From Actinomycetota bacterium (GTDB lineage Bacteria > Actinomycetota > Acidimicrobiia > Acidimicrobiales > Ilumatobacteraceae), in the NCBI GenBank assembly GCA_009924875.1, contig RFQQ01000003.1:1-35712 (forward strand): DNA of 35,712 nucleotides. Direction: 5' to 3'. A program made the translations under genes and the position numbers. Below the pieces are notes generated by a model, which was given only the letters and a program-made list of their open reading frames with translations, did not search any database and was not told the origin of the DNA. Each line of letters begins with the position of its first letter. Within the stretch, counting starts at the first letter, position 1. Of the stretch, positions 22,676 through 30,145 are shown in pieces.

Positions 22676-23374
22676 GTGGCGAACTCCCCGACATCCCGCG
22701 AGCAGCCCCGCCCCGAACGGCCACTGCACGTCGCCTGCATCATGGACGGCAACGGCCGCTGGGCCGAGCAGCGCGCCCTGCCGAGAACAGCGGGACATAC
22801 CGCCGGTGAGGAGAACCTCGCCGAGGTTGTGCGCGCCTGCGTCGCCCGCGGAGTCGGATGGCTCACCGTGTTCGGCTTCTCGACCGAGAACTGGGTTCGG
22901 CCGCGGGCCGAGGTGCGTCACATCCTCGGCCTCCACGAGCGGCTTTTCGGGCGACTCGAGGAGCTCAACGAGAACAATGTTCGGGTGCGCTGGATCGGAC
23001 GACCCTTCGACGGTCCCGAGGCCCGCACGCCGAAGTACGTGCAGCGCGCGATCCGCCGAGCGATCAACGACACCTCGTCGAACACGGGCATGACGCTCAC
23101 CGTCGCCTTCGACTACGGCGGTCGTGCCGAGCTCATGTCCGCAGTCCGCGCATTGAGAGCCGACACCGGCACCGTCGATGCTGATCGCCTCGCCGCTCAC
23201 CTCTACGACCCAGAACTTCCCGACGTCGATGTGCTCGTGCGCACGAGCGGCGAGATGCGCGTATCGAACTTCCTCCTCTGGCAGTCCGCCGGGGCCGCCA
23301 TCCACTTCACGGACGCCGCCTGGCCCGACTTCGACGCCGAGGACCTCGACCGCGCACTGGACCTCGTTCGTTGA
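22676..23374 (+). CDS. uppS: Isoprenyl (undecaprenyl-type) diphosphate synthase, catalytic subunit lacking the R-x-G tail
   Basis: Cis-prenyltransferase that extends a prenyl diphosphate with isopentenyl units to make the lipid carrier for cell-wall synthesis. The 232 residues keep the allylic site (MDGNGRW with Asp24, PRTAGHTAG), FGFSTENWVRP, and RTSGEMRVSNFLLWQ with Arg189, Arg195 and Ser197. Two usual elements are absent. The Y-A-E-L-Y-F motif reads GAAIHF (206-211), so the conserved Glu is Ala208, and the chain ends ALDLVR without the R-x-R-R-F-G-G tail that holds isopentenyl diphosphate. No other frame downstream restores the tail. The GTG start at 22676 has a TAACGT box 9 nt upstream. 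The stop overlaps the dinG start (TTGA). Product chain length cannot be read. Confidence 0.92.
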   Translation: MANSPTSREQPRPERPLHVACIMDGNGRWAEQRALPRTAGHTAGEENLAEVVRACVARGVGWLTVFGFSTENWVRPRAEVRHILGLHERLFGRLEELNENNVRVRWIGRPFDGPEARTPKYVQRAIRRAINDTSSNTGMTLTVAFDYGGRAELMSAVRALRADTGTVDADRLAAHLYDPELPDVDVLVRTSGEMRVSNFLLWQSAGAAIHFTDAAWPDFDAEDLDRALDLVR

Positions 23375-25257
23375 GCGAGAGCCCGCTCGGCGTCGGCGAG
23401 CTCCTCGACATCGCGACCTCGGCGCTACCAGCCGCTGAACGACGACCGGGCCAGAGGGAGATGGCCGACGCGGTCGACCGAGCCATCGCCGACGGACGTC
23501 ACCTCGTGGTTCAGGCCGGGACCGGCACCGGCAAGACGCTCGCCTATCTCGTCCCCGCCCTGCGCGCTGGTCGCACCGTCGTCGTCGCCACCGCGACCAA
23601 GGCGCTACAGGATCAGCTCGCCACCAAGGACTTGCCCTTCCTCGCCGAGCATCTCCGCGAGCCACTCGGCCGCGACCTCGAATGGGCGGTCCTCAAGGGG
23701 CGCTCGAACTACCTCTGCCGCCAACGACTCGCCGAGATCTCCTCCGGCGATGATCAGTTAGCCCTCGAGGGCCTCGGCGATGGCCGCCGAGAGGAGATCG
23801 CGGCGCTCGCCAGTTGGGCCGAATCGAGCGAGACCGGTGACCAGGCCGAGCTCGACCGCCTCCCCGATCCAGCGGTGTGGCGGGCCGTGAGCGTCACCTC
23901 CGATGAGTGCCCGGGCGCGAGTCGATGTCCGCTCGGCTCTACCTGCTTCGCCGAGGTCGCCCGAGACCGCGCCTCCACCGCGGACGTGGTGGTCGTGAAC
24001 ACCCACCTCTACGGCTTGAACGTGGGTGCCGACGATGCGATCCTGCCCGAGCACGACATCGTCGTCTTCGACGAGGCCCACGTCCTCGAGGACGTGATGA
24101 GCGACACCGTCGGGGTCGACCTCTCCCCCAGCCGATTCTCCACCGTCGCCTCGACCGTGCGACGCATCATCGACGACCCCTCGCTCATCGCGTCGATCTC
24201 CGATGCCGGCATCGCCTTCGGGGAGATCATCGAGGGCCACCGTGGGGAACGACTCGAGATACCGCTCCCCGCCGATGTCACCGCCGCCCTCGTCACTGCC
24301 CGCGGCTCGCTCGAACGGGCCTCCGCGGTGGTGAACGCCATTGAGACCGACGTGGAGGACGCGCGTCAACGCCGCCTCCGCGCGCAGGTGATCCTCACCC
24401 GATCCACCGAGATGATCGACCGAACCCTGTCACCCTCGGCCGACACGGTCGCGTTCGTCTCCGGCGCTCCCGGTTCACCCTCCCTCGAGATCGCCCCCCT
24501 CGACGTCGGCCCGACCATGGAAGCCGGCGTCTGGTCACGTCGCACCGCGATTCTCACCTCAGCGACAGTGCCGCGTTCCCTACCCGAGCGAATCGGCCTG
24601 CCCGAACCCGAGGTGATCGACGTCGGCAGCCCGTTCGACTACGGCGAGAACTCCCTTCTCTACTGCGCCATGCACCTTCCCGCGCCGAACGACCCCGATT
24701 TCCGCGCGGCAACCCACGAGGAGCTCGCCGCCCTCATCACCGCGGCCGGCGGCCGAACCCTCGCCCTCTTCACCAGCTGGGCCGCCATGGACGAGGCGGC
24801 CTCCGCCCTCACCGGACGGGTCCCACACACCATCCTCACCCAGCGCGATCTCCCGAAGCCGGCGCTCGTCGCCGCCTTCGCCGAGGACGAGTCCACCTGC
24901 CTGTTCGCGACCGCCGGTCTCTTCCAAGGGGTCGACGTTCCCGGCCGCACCCTCTCGCTCGTGGTGATCGACCGGATCCCCTTCCCTCGACCGGACGATC
25001 CCCTGCTCTCGGCTCGACGCGACCGGCTCGGCCGCGCAGCCTTCGGCCAAATCGACCTGCCTCGCGCGGCCACCATGCTCGCCCAGGCCAGCGGGCGCCT
25101 CATCCGCAACGATGCCGACCGAGGAGTCGTCGCGGTGCTCGACCGCCGACTCGGCACCGCCGGATACCGCTGGGATCTCATCTCGGCCCTCCCACCCATG
25201 CGACGAACCCGGGACCGCGCGGAGGCGGAGCGGTTCCTGCGGACGATCACCGACTGA
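23371..25257 (+). CDS. dinG: DinG/XPD-family ATP-dependent DNA helicase
   Basis: Superfamily 2 iron-sulfur helicase, 628 residues, probably acting on forked or R-loop DNA. Walker A is AGTGTGKT, the DEAH box is VVFDEAHVLED, and the C-terminal motif VI region is AQASGRLIRNDADRG. Cysteines in NYLCRQRL, DECPGASRCPL and STCF have the spacing of the 4Fe-4S cluster of XPD/DinG. GLFQGVDVPGRTLSLVVIDRIPF is characteristic of DinG-like proteins in actinobacteria. The start is a TTG at 23371 overlapping the uppS stop by 4 nt; the first residues MSESPLGVGELLDIATSAL are followed by the RPGQREMA Q-motif region. Confidence 0.92.
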   Translation: MSESPLGVGELLDIATSALPAAERRPGQREMADAVDRAIADGRHLVVQAGTGTGKTLAYLVPALRAGRTVVVATATKALQDQLATKDLPFLAEHLREPLGRDLEWAVLKGRSNYLCRQRLAEISSGDDQLALEGLGDGRREEIAALASWAESSETGDQAELDRLPDPAVWRAVSVTSDECPGASRCPLGSTCFAEVARDRASTADVVVVNTHLYGLNVGADDAILPEHDIVVFDEAHVLEDVMSDTVGVDLSPSRFSTVASTVRRIIDDPSLIASISDAGIAFGEIIEGHRGERLEIPLPADVTAALVTARGSLERASAVVNAIETDVEDARQRRLRAQVILTRSTEMIDRTLSPSADTVAFVSGAPGSPSLEIAPLDVGPTMEAGVWSRRTAILTSATVPRSLPERIGLPEPEVIDVGSPFDYGENSLLYCAMHLPAPNDPDFRAATHEELAALITAAGGRTLALFTSWAAMDEAASALTGRVPHTILTQRDLPKPALVAAFAEDESTCLFATAGLFQGVDVPGRTLSLVVIDRIPFPRPDDPLLSARRDRLGRAAFGQIDLPRAATMLAQASGRLIRNDADRGVVAVLDRRLGTAGYRWDLISALPPMRRTRDRAEAERFLRTITD

Positions 25258-25278
25258 CCGACGGTCGATCGACCCGTC

Positions 25279-25284
25279 TACCGT
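25279..25284 (+). promoter_or_regulatory. Candidate -10 box (TACCGT) of the crotonase gene
   Basis: TACCGT lies in the 33-nt dinG-crotonase gap, with 6 nt to the ATG at 25291, compatible with leaderless transcription. No Shine-Dalgarno is visible. Confidence 0.45.
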
Positions 25285-25290
25285 GCCTAC

Positions 25291-26055
25291 ATGGCGAACG
25301 ACGCGGAGCTGGTCCGTATCGACATCGGCCGCGGGATCGCGACCATCACGCTCGACTCCCAGCACAACCGCAACGCCCTCTCACGACAACTGCTCACCGA
25401 ACTCCATCAGGCGCTCGATCAGGCCGAGGACGCCGAGGCGAGAGCAATCGTGCTCACCCACGCCGGGCCGGCATTCTGCTCAGGGGCCGATCTCCGCGAG
25501 CGGTCATCGGGTCCACCCGATTCCGGTCCGATGGTCGCCGCCCTCGAGCGACTCATGGACACCGAGCGGCCGACGATCGCCGCTGTCAACGGAGCGGTCC
25601 GGGCCGGCGGGATCGGCCTCATGGCCTCCTGCGACCTCGTGGTGGTCGACGAGTCGGTCGACTTCGCCCTCACCGAGGTGCGCATCGGCGTCGCGCCGGC
25701 GATCATCGCCGTGCCGATACTGCGCCGGGTCGCACCGGGCCGCATCGCCGCCGCGATGCTCACCGGTGAACGGTTCGACGCCCGCCGGGCCCTCGAGATC
25801 GGTCTCATCACCCATGTGACCTCAGACGTCGTGGAGACGGTCGACGAGATCTGCTCCGGCGTCCTCCATGGAGCGCCGAGCGCCATCGCCGAGACCAAAC
25901 GCCTCCTCGCGACGGTTCCCGGCATGGAACGCGCCGCGGCCCTGTCGGAGATGCGCGCGCTCAGCGAGCGGCTCTTCTCCTCAGATGATGCCGCCGAAGG
26001 TATGGCGGCGTTCTCTGAGCGACGTCCGCCCCGCTGGTCCCCCGAGGCGACCTGA
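25291..26055 (+). CDS. Enoyl-CoA hydratase/isomerase (crotonase) family protein
   Basis: 254 residues of the crotonase fold, which polarises acyl-CoA thioesters. The oxyanion-hole strands are AFCSGADLRE and NGAVRAGGIGLMASCD. Where true hydratases have the first catalytic Glu (GGCEL type), this protein has Gly (GGIGL); the second position is Glu in LTEVRIGVAP. With only one of the two acids it may be an isomerase, hydrolase or other crotonase activity and not a classical hydratase. The C-terminal helix AAEGMAAFSERRPPRW is typical. It converges with the MtrA-like regulator gene, 3 nt apart. Confidence 0.85.
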   Translation: MANDAELVRIDIGRGIATITLDSQHNRNALSRQLLTELHQALDQAEDAEARAIVLTHAGPAFCSGADLRERSSGPPDSGPMVAALERLMDTERPTIAAVNGAVRAGGIGLMASCDLVVVDESVDFALTEVRIGVAPAIIAVPILRRVAPGRIAAAMLTGERFDARRALEIGLITHVTSDVVETVDEICSGVLHGAPSAIAETKRLLATVPGMERAAALSEMRALSERLFSSDDAAEGMAAFSERRPPRWSPEAT

Positions 26056-26058
26056 CGC

Positions 26059-26751
26059 TCAGCCCATGAGCCGATAGCCGAGGCCGCGAACCGTCACGAT
26101 CAGTCGGGGATCGTCGGGGGTGTCCTCCACCTTCAGCCTCAAGCGTCGAACATGGGCGTCAACGAGCCTCGAATCGCCCAGGTACTCATACCCCCAAACC
26201 CGCTCGAGCAGTTGGTCCCGGCTGAGGACCGCGCCGACGTGATCGGCGAACTCGCACAGAAGGCGGTACTCGGTGCGGGTCACGGCGATCTCCACGTCGT
26301 TCCTCGCGACCACCTGACGCTCGCGATCGAGGGTCACATTTCCGAACCGCTCCACTCCGGAGCGCCCGGACTCCTCCGGGGCTGGTGAGAGCTTCGCTCG
26401 CCGCAGGAGCGCCCTGATCCTCGCCGCGAGTTCCTTCGGCACGACCGGCTTGGTCACATAGTCGTCGGCACCCGCCTCGAGCCCCGCGACCAGGTCCTGG
26501 GTCTCGGTCTGCGCCGTGATGATGATGATCGGCACCGTCGAGGTCGCGCGCAGGGCACGGCAGACCTCGAAACCCGAGAGGTCGGGCAGACGCAGGTCGA
26601 GGAGCACAAGATCGGGGTGATGCTGCCCGAACTGGACGAGACCCGAGGCTCCGTCGGCCGCCTCATGCACCTCATACCCTTCATCCTCAAGGGCGAGGCG
26701 CAGGGCGAGGCGGATCGCGTCGTCGTCCTCCACGAAGAGCAGCGAATCCAC
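26059..26751 (-). CDS. OmpR-family response regulator, MtrA-like
   Basis: DNA-binding regulator of 230 residues. Receiver: acidic cluster LLFVEDDDAIR, phospho-acceptor Asp52 in LVLLDLRLPD, ITAQTETQDL, and Lys in YVTKPVVPKEL. The C-terminal winged helix is ERFGNVTLDRERQVV, RTEYRLLCEFADHVGAVLSR and VDAHVRRLRLKVED, ending VTVRGLGYRLMG. LEAGADDYVTKP and VWGYEYLGDSRLV resemble MtrA of mycobacteria. The start is the GTG at 26749-26751; upstream codons do not resemble the family. It is divergent from an MtrB-like kinase with a GerMN lipoprotein, unlike the usual co-directional mtrA-mtrB-lpqB operon. Confidence 0.9.
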   Translation of the reverse strand: MDSLLFVEDDDAIRLALRLALEDEGYEVHEAADGASGLVQFGQHHPDLVLLDLRLPDLSGFEVCRALRATSTVPIIIITAQTETQDLVAGLEAGADDYVTKPVVPKELAARIRALLRRAKLSPAPEESGRSGVERFGNVTLDRERQVVARNDVEIAVTRTEYRLLCEFADHVGAVLSRDQLLERVWGYEYLGDSRLVDAHVRRLRLKVEDTPDDPRLIVTVRGLGYRLMG

Positions 26752-26790
26752 CTGAGAAGTGTGCCACGCGACCCGGGCTGGCCGGCGGTC

Positions 26791-26817
26791 GCGATTTGTT
26801 ACACAAATCGCACACAA
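26791..26817. promoter_or_regulatory. Palindrome and 11-bp-spaced direct repeats upstream of the MtrA-like gene
   Basis: 26791-26811 is a perfect 9-bp inverted repeat (GCGATTTGT/ACAAATCGC) around TAC, an AT-rich island in GC-rich DNA. On the minus strand TTGTGT occurs twice, at 26812-26817 and 26801-26806, exactly 11 bp apart, the one-turn spacing typical of OmpR/PhoB-family binding sites. The island is 40 nt upstream of the regulator's GTG and may also contain its -10 (TAACAA). Autoregulation is a reasonable inference. Confidence 0.5.
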
Positions 26818-26870
26818 CGGGCACCACGGCGTCACATGGCGGGAGCACCATGACAACTGTTCACGCTGCC

Positions 26871-26907
26871 CCGGTGAGGTACCTCCCTCCCCCTGGTGCC
26901 TCACCGG
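26871..26907 (+). promoter_or_regulatory. Inverted repeat in the leader of the MtrB-like kinase gene
   Basis: CCGGTGAGG (26871-26879) and CCTCACCGG (26899-26907) are perfect 9-bp complements separated by 19 nt that include a pyrimidine run. A competing 10-bp palindrome GAGGTACCTC lies at 26876-26885. The element is 65 nt upstream of the kinase start, so it could fold in the 5' leader if transcription begins upstream, or be a protein-binding site. No riboswitch class is recognised. Confidence 0.35.
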
Positions 26908-26971
26908 CAGCGGCGGAATCCCGGCCCCTCCTCCGAGCAGCGCCGATCCCGCGTCCACCAGCATCCGCGCC

Positions 26972-28390
26972 GTGAGCAACACTGTCCCGATGGCCCTTCT
27001 GCGATCCCCGCGCCTCAGCACACGGGTCGCGCTGTTCTTCGGGCTCATCGGACTCCTCGCCGGACTCGGCTTGACAACGGCCACCTACTCCATCGCCCGA
27101 GACTCCCTGCTCGACCAGCGGGTCTCAGCCGCCCGATCCTCCGCCTTCGACAACGCCCTCGCGGTCAAGAACGCGTTCGACCAGGCCCTCCTGCCCAACG
27201 GCGACCTCGACTCCAAGGTCATCTCCGACTCGTTCCTCACCCTTGACGTCGAGCCGGGCGGCTTCAGCATGCTCACGCGCCCCTACATCCCGCTCTACCT
27301 CCAGTACCCGGCTTCCGCCTTCCCGACCGACCTCCTCGATTCCGTCGAGCGCACCCAATCCGGCCAGCAGCAGTTCGTCCACGACGGCGAGCCCTACCTC
27401 GGCATCGGGGTGCATATCGCCGCCTACGACACCTCATACGTGGAGGCCTTCCCCCTCGGATCGACCGAGCGGACACTTCGCATCATCGTGACGGCCCTCC
27501 TCATCGGATCCGCCCTTGCGGCCCTCTTCGCCACCTTCTTCGGCTTCACGACGAGCCGTGGGCTTCTCAAGCCCCTGACCCGGGTAGCCGACGCCGCTGG
27601 CGACATCGCCCAGGGAGCTCTCGACGCTCGCCTCGAGAACTCCGACGACCCCGAACTCGACCGACTCGTTCGCTCCTTCAACGACATGGCCGACGCCGTC
27701 CAGGCGAGGATCGAACGCGAGGCCCGTTTCGCCTCCGACGTCAGCCACGAACTGCGCTCACCCATCACCGCCATGACTGCCGCCGTCGAGGTGCTCGCCG
27801 CCCGCCGCGATGAACTCGGTGACCGCTCCCGACAGGCGCTCGACCTTCTCGTCGAACAGGTGCGCCGATTCGACTCGATGGTCATCGACCTCCTCGAGCT
27901 CTCCCGCCTCGACGCAGGAGCCGTCGACGGCCACGCCGAGGAACTCGACCTCGTCGAATGGGCCCAGCGCGTCGCCTCCCGATCCGCGACGCCCAATGTG
28001 CCGATCGAAGTTGAACGGGGAGCTCCCCGGCGCGCAGTGGTCGACAAGGTCCGCCTTGAGCGCATCCTCGGCAACCTCCTCGAGAACGCCGCACACCACG
28101 CCGGCGGAGCGACTCGAGTCTCGATCGAACCAGGCGACCGAGTCGGGACGTTGCTCCTCGCCGTCGAAGACGACGGACCGGGAGTGGCGGCGAGTGAGCG
28201 CGAGCGAATCTTCGAGCGCTTCGCCCGGGGCAGCGCCGCCCGGCACCGTGTGGGCACCGGACTCGGGCTCGCCCTCGTCGCTGAGCACGCCGCCGCCATG
28301 GGTGGCGAGGCCTGGGTGGACGATCGCCCCTACCGCGGATCACGATTCGTCGTCCGGCTCCCCCGCGACCGATCGGAGCTCGCGCCGTGA
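26972..28390 (+). CDS. Sensor histidine kinase, MtrB-like
   Basis: Membrane sensor kinase of 472 residues from the GTG at 26972 (ATG at 26990 is the alternative). One transmembrane helix at about 19-38 (VALFFGLIGLLAGLGLTTAT), an extracytoplasmic sensor region to about 168, a second helix at about 170-192 (IIVTALLIGSALAALFATFF), then a HAMP domain (LLKPLTRVADAAGDIAQG). The H box is ASDVSHELRSPITAM with His259; the N box is LGNLLENAAHHAGG; G boxes are EDDGPGV and GTGLGLALV. The architecture and H box resemble MtrB. The stop overlaps the lipoprotein start (GTGA). The divergent gene at 26751 is the likely cognate regulator. Confidence 0.92.
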   Translation: MSNTVPMALLRSPRLSTRVALFFGLIGLLAGLGLTTATYSIARDSLLDQRVSAARSSAFDNALAVKNAFDQALLPNGDLDSKVISDSFLTLDVEPGGFSMLTRPYIPLYLQYPASAFPTDLLDSVERTQSGQQQFVHDGEPYLGIGVHIAAYDTSYVEAFPLGSTERTLRIIVTALLIGSALAALFATFFGFTTSRGLLKPLTRVADAAGDIAQGALDARLENSDDPELDRLVRSFNDMADAVQARIEREARFASDVSHELRSPITAMTAAVEVLAARRDELGDRSRQALDLLVEQVRRFDSMVIDLLELSRLDAGAVDGHAEELDLVEWAQRVASRSATPNVPIEVERGAPRRAVVDKVRLERILGNLLENAAHHAGGATRVSIEPGDRVGTLLLAVEDDGPGVAASERERIFERFARGSAARHRVGTGLGLALVAEHAAAMGGEAWVDDRPYRGSRFVVRLPRDRSELAP

Positions 28391-29184
28391 CGCCGACGAT
28401 CCGCCACACCCGTGGGCTACTCGCCGTCGCCGGCCTGCTCGTCGGTTGCGGACTGCCTATCGACGAGCGCGTCCAGACCTTCGACGAGGTTCCCTTCGAT
28501 CTCGCCACCCCGACCACGACCTCGACAACCACGACGACCACCGAACCGCCGACACCCGTCGGTGAGCCCGATGAGCCGCCACCGGTCGAGCAGACGACCA
28601 CGACCATCGTGCGCACCACCGTGGTGGAGTTGTTCTACGTCCTCGGTGCCCGGGGGGACCTCCAGCAGATCACCTCATCGCTCCCGACGCCGGTGTCCGA
28701 CGCCGTCCTCATCGACCAACTCGAGAACGCGCCCTCGGGCACCGGAACCCCGCTACGCACCGCGGTCGCGAGGAACCTCATCAACGGCTACACCGTCGAT
28801 CGGGGACTCGCGGTGGTCGACCTCAATCGCGGAGTGCTGTCGCGGACCAACAGCTCCGAGCAGCGACGCGCGATCGCGCAGATCGCGCTGACCCTCACCC
28901 TGTTCACCACCCCCGACGGCGGTATTGGACAGGTGTCGTTCACGGTGGAGGGTGAGGCGATCAGCGTCTTCGTACCCGCGCGCGGCGCCAACAGCGCACC
29001 CGGGGAACCCCTCGCCCACTCCGACTTCACCTCGCTCGTCTCGGGTGCGCCGCCGACCACCACCACACCGTCGACCTCGACGACCTCGACGACGATCCCG
29101 ACCTCGTCGACCACGGTTCCATCGTCCACGACGACCCCGTCACCCTCGACGACCACCACGCCCGAGGATTCGCCCGAACAGTGA
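28387..29184 (+). CDS. GerMN-domain lipoprotein (LpqB-like, without beta-propeller)
   Basis: 265 residues. An N-terminal signal ends in the lipobox LLVGC with Cys21 as the predicted lipidated residue. A Thr/Pro-rich linker (TTTSTTTTTTEPP) precedes a GerMN domain (VELFYVLGARGDLQQITSSL, LINGYTVDRGLAVVDLNRG, ALTLTLFTTPDGGIGQVSF). A second Thr/Ser/Pro-rich tail closes the protein. In mycobacteria the lipoprotein LpqB, which carries a GerMN domain and interacts with MtrB, is encoded after mtrB. Here the same order is kept with a smaller protein lacking the C-terminal propeller. The GTG start overlaps the kinase stop by 4 nt. Interaction with the kinase is inferred from position. Confidence 0.85.
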   Translation: MTPTIRHTRGLLAVAGLLVGCGLPIDERVQTFDEVPFDLATPTTTSTTTTTTEPPTPVGEPDEPPPVEQTTTTIVRTTVVELFYVLGARGDLQQITSSLPTPVSDAVLIDQLENAPSGTGTPLRTAVARNLINGYTVDRGLAVVDLNRGVLSRTNSSEQRRAIAQIALTLTLFTTPDGGIGQVSFTVEGEAISVFVPARGANSAPGEPLAHSDFTSLVSGAPPTTTTPSTSTTSTTIPTSSTTVPSSTTTPSPSTTTTPEDSPEQ

Positions 29185-29200
29185 CCGTCCCGGCCGTCAG

Positions 29201-29217
29201 GGCTCAGTAGCCGAGCC
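29201..29217. terminator. Small hairpin at the lipoprotein/era convergent junction
   Basis: GGCTC (29201-29205) pairs with GAGCC (29213-29217) around a 7-nt loop; the era stop codon (TCA on plus, 29204-29206) lies in the stem. There is no T-run. It may mark the 3' ends of the convergent lipoprotein and era transcripts, but this is weak evidence. Confidence 0.25.
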
Positions 29218-30061
29218 GCTCGACCCGATCGGGACGTCGCTGCCAGTCACGGTCCACCTTCACCCGGAGCTCGAGATGCGCTCCGGGCGGCATTTGCTCG
29301 CGCACGCGCTGACCGACCTCTTTCAGCACCGAACCTCCCCGGCCGATGACCATGCCCTTCTGGCTCTCCCGCTCGACCACGATCTCGCAACGAACCCTCG
29401 GCCACTCCCACTCGGTCACCCTCGTCGCGATCGAATAGGGCAGTTCATCCCGCACCACGGCGAGGAGTTGCTCACGCACCAGTTCGGCGACCCAGAGTTC
29501 GTCGTCGGGCACGTCGGTGCCCTCCGGATAGAGGGCCGGTCCCGGCGGGAGACGGCTGAGGAGATGCCCGACGAACGTGTCCAGGCCCTCTCCCGTGCGA
29601 GCGGACACGGGGAAGTACGCCTCCGCCCCGAGATCGGAAGCCGCCGACAACGCGGCGAGCACCTCCTCTGGGCGGGCCCGGTCGCACTTGTTCACCACCA
29701 CAACCGTCGACGGAAGGTGCAACCGATCGGCGACCCAACGGTCGCCCCGCCCAAACGGAACCGTCGCGTCGACCACCAGGCATTGGACGTCGACATCCCC
29801 AGCGCTCTCCAGCGCGGTCGAGTTGACCCGCTCGCCGAGCGCGCTCACCGGCTTATGCAGCCCGGGAGTGTCGACGAACACCAATTGAGCCCCCGGTGAA
29901 TTCGCGACGCCGACCACCCGGTGACGGGTGGTCTGGGGCTTGTCCGAGACGATGCTCACCTTGCGGCCACAGACCGCGTTCACGATCGAGGACTTGCCGA
30001 CATTCGGTCGGCCGACGAGCGCCACCAGCCCACAGCGGTGCTCGGTCATCGCGTCGGCCAC
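29204..30061 (-). CDS. era: GTPase Era
   Basis: Essential GTPase that binds 16S rRNA near its 3' end during 30S assembly. The 285 residues have G1 GRPNVGKS at 17-24, G2 in KPQTTRHRVVG, G3 DTPGLHKP, G4 NKCD and G5 VSARTGEG. The C-terminal KH domain is VERESQKGMVIGRGGSVLKE. The start is the GTG at 30059-30061; an internal ATG at 30049 (MTEHRCG) is possible. In many actinobacteria era lies close to recO, but here it is about 7 kb away and separated by the two-component genes. Confidence 0.96.
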   Translation of the reverse strand: MADAMTEHRCGLVALVGRPNVGKSSIVNAVCGRKVSIVSDKPQTTRHRVVGVANSPGAQLVFVDTPGLHKPVSALGERVNSTALESAGDVDVQCLVVDATVPFGRGDRWVADRLHLPSTVVVVNKCDRARPEEVLAALSAASDLGAEAYFPVSARTGEGLDTFVGHLLSRLPPGPALYPEGTDVPDDELWVAELVREQLLAVVRDELPYSIATRVTEWEWPRVRCEIVVERESQKGMVIGRGGSVLKEVGQRVREQMPPGAHLELRVKVDRDWQRRPDRVERLGY

Positions 30062-30145
30062 AGATCATTCGTACCAGAGCGCGCCCACCCAACGCGGGCC
30101 TCCGCCGAGTGCAGGGCCGCACGCCGCCCCTGACATGATGGAGCG

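Noticed and set aside
23374-23440. Frameshift hypothesis for the early end of uppS
   Set aside because: An Arg-rich run exists in another frame, but it is not R-x-R-R-F-G-G, and the dinG N-terminus is convincing in the used frame.
22658-23665. N-terminal extension of the cis-prenyltransferase-like frame on the minus strand
   Set aside because: The frame stays open to 23665 but crosses uppS and the start of dinG; UppS homology begins only around 22570, so the gene starts at 22612-22657.
29050-29160. Simple repeat (ACC/TCG-rich) at the end of the GerMN gene
   Set aside because: It is the codon pattern of a Thr/Ser/Pro-rich tail, common in secreted actinobacterial proteins, not a CRISPR or mobile repeat.
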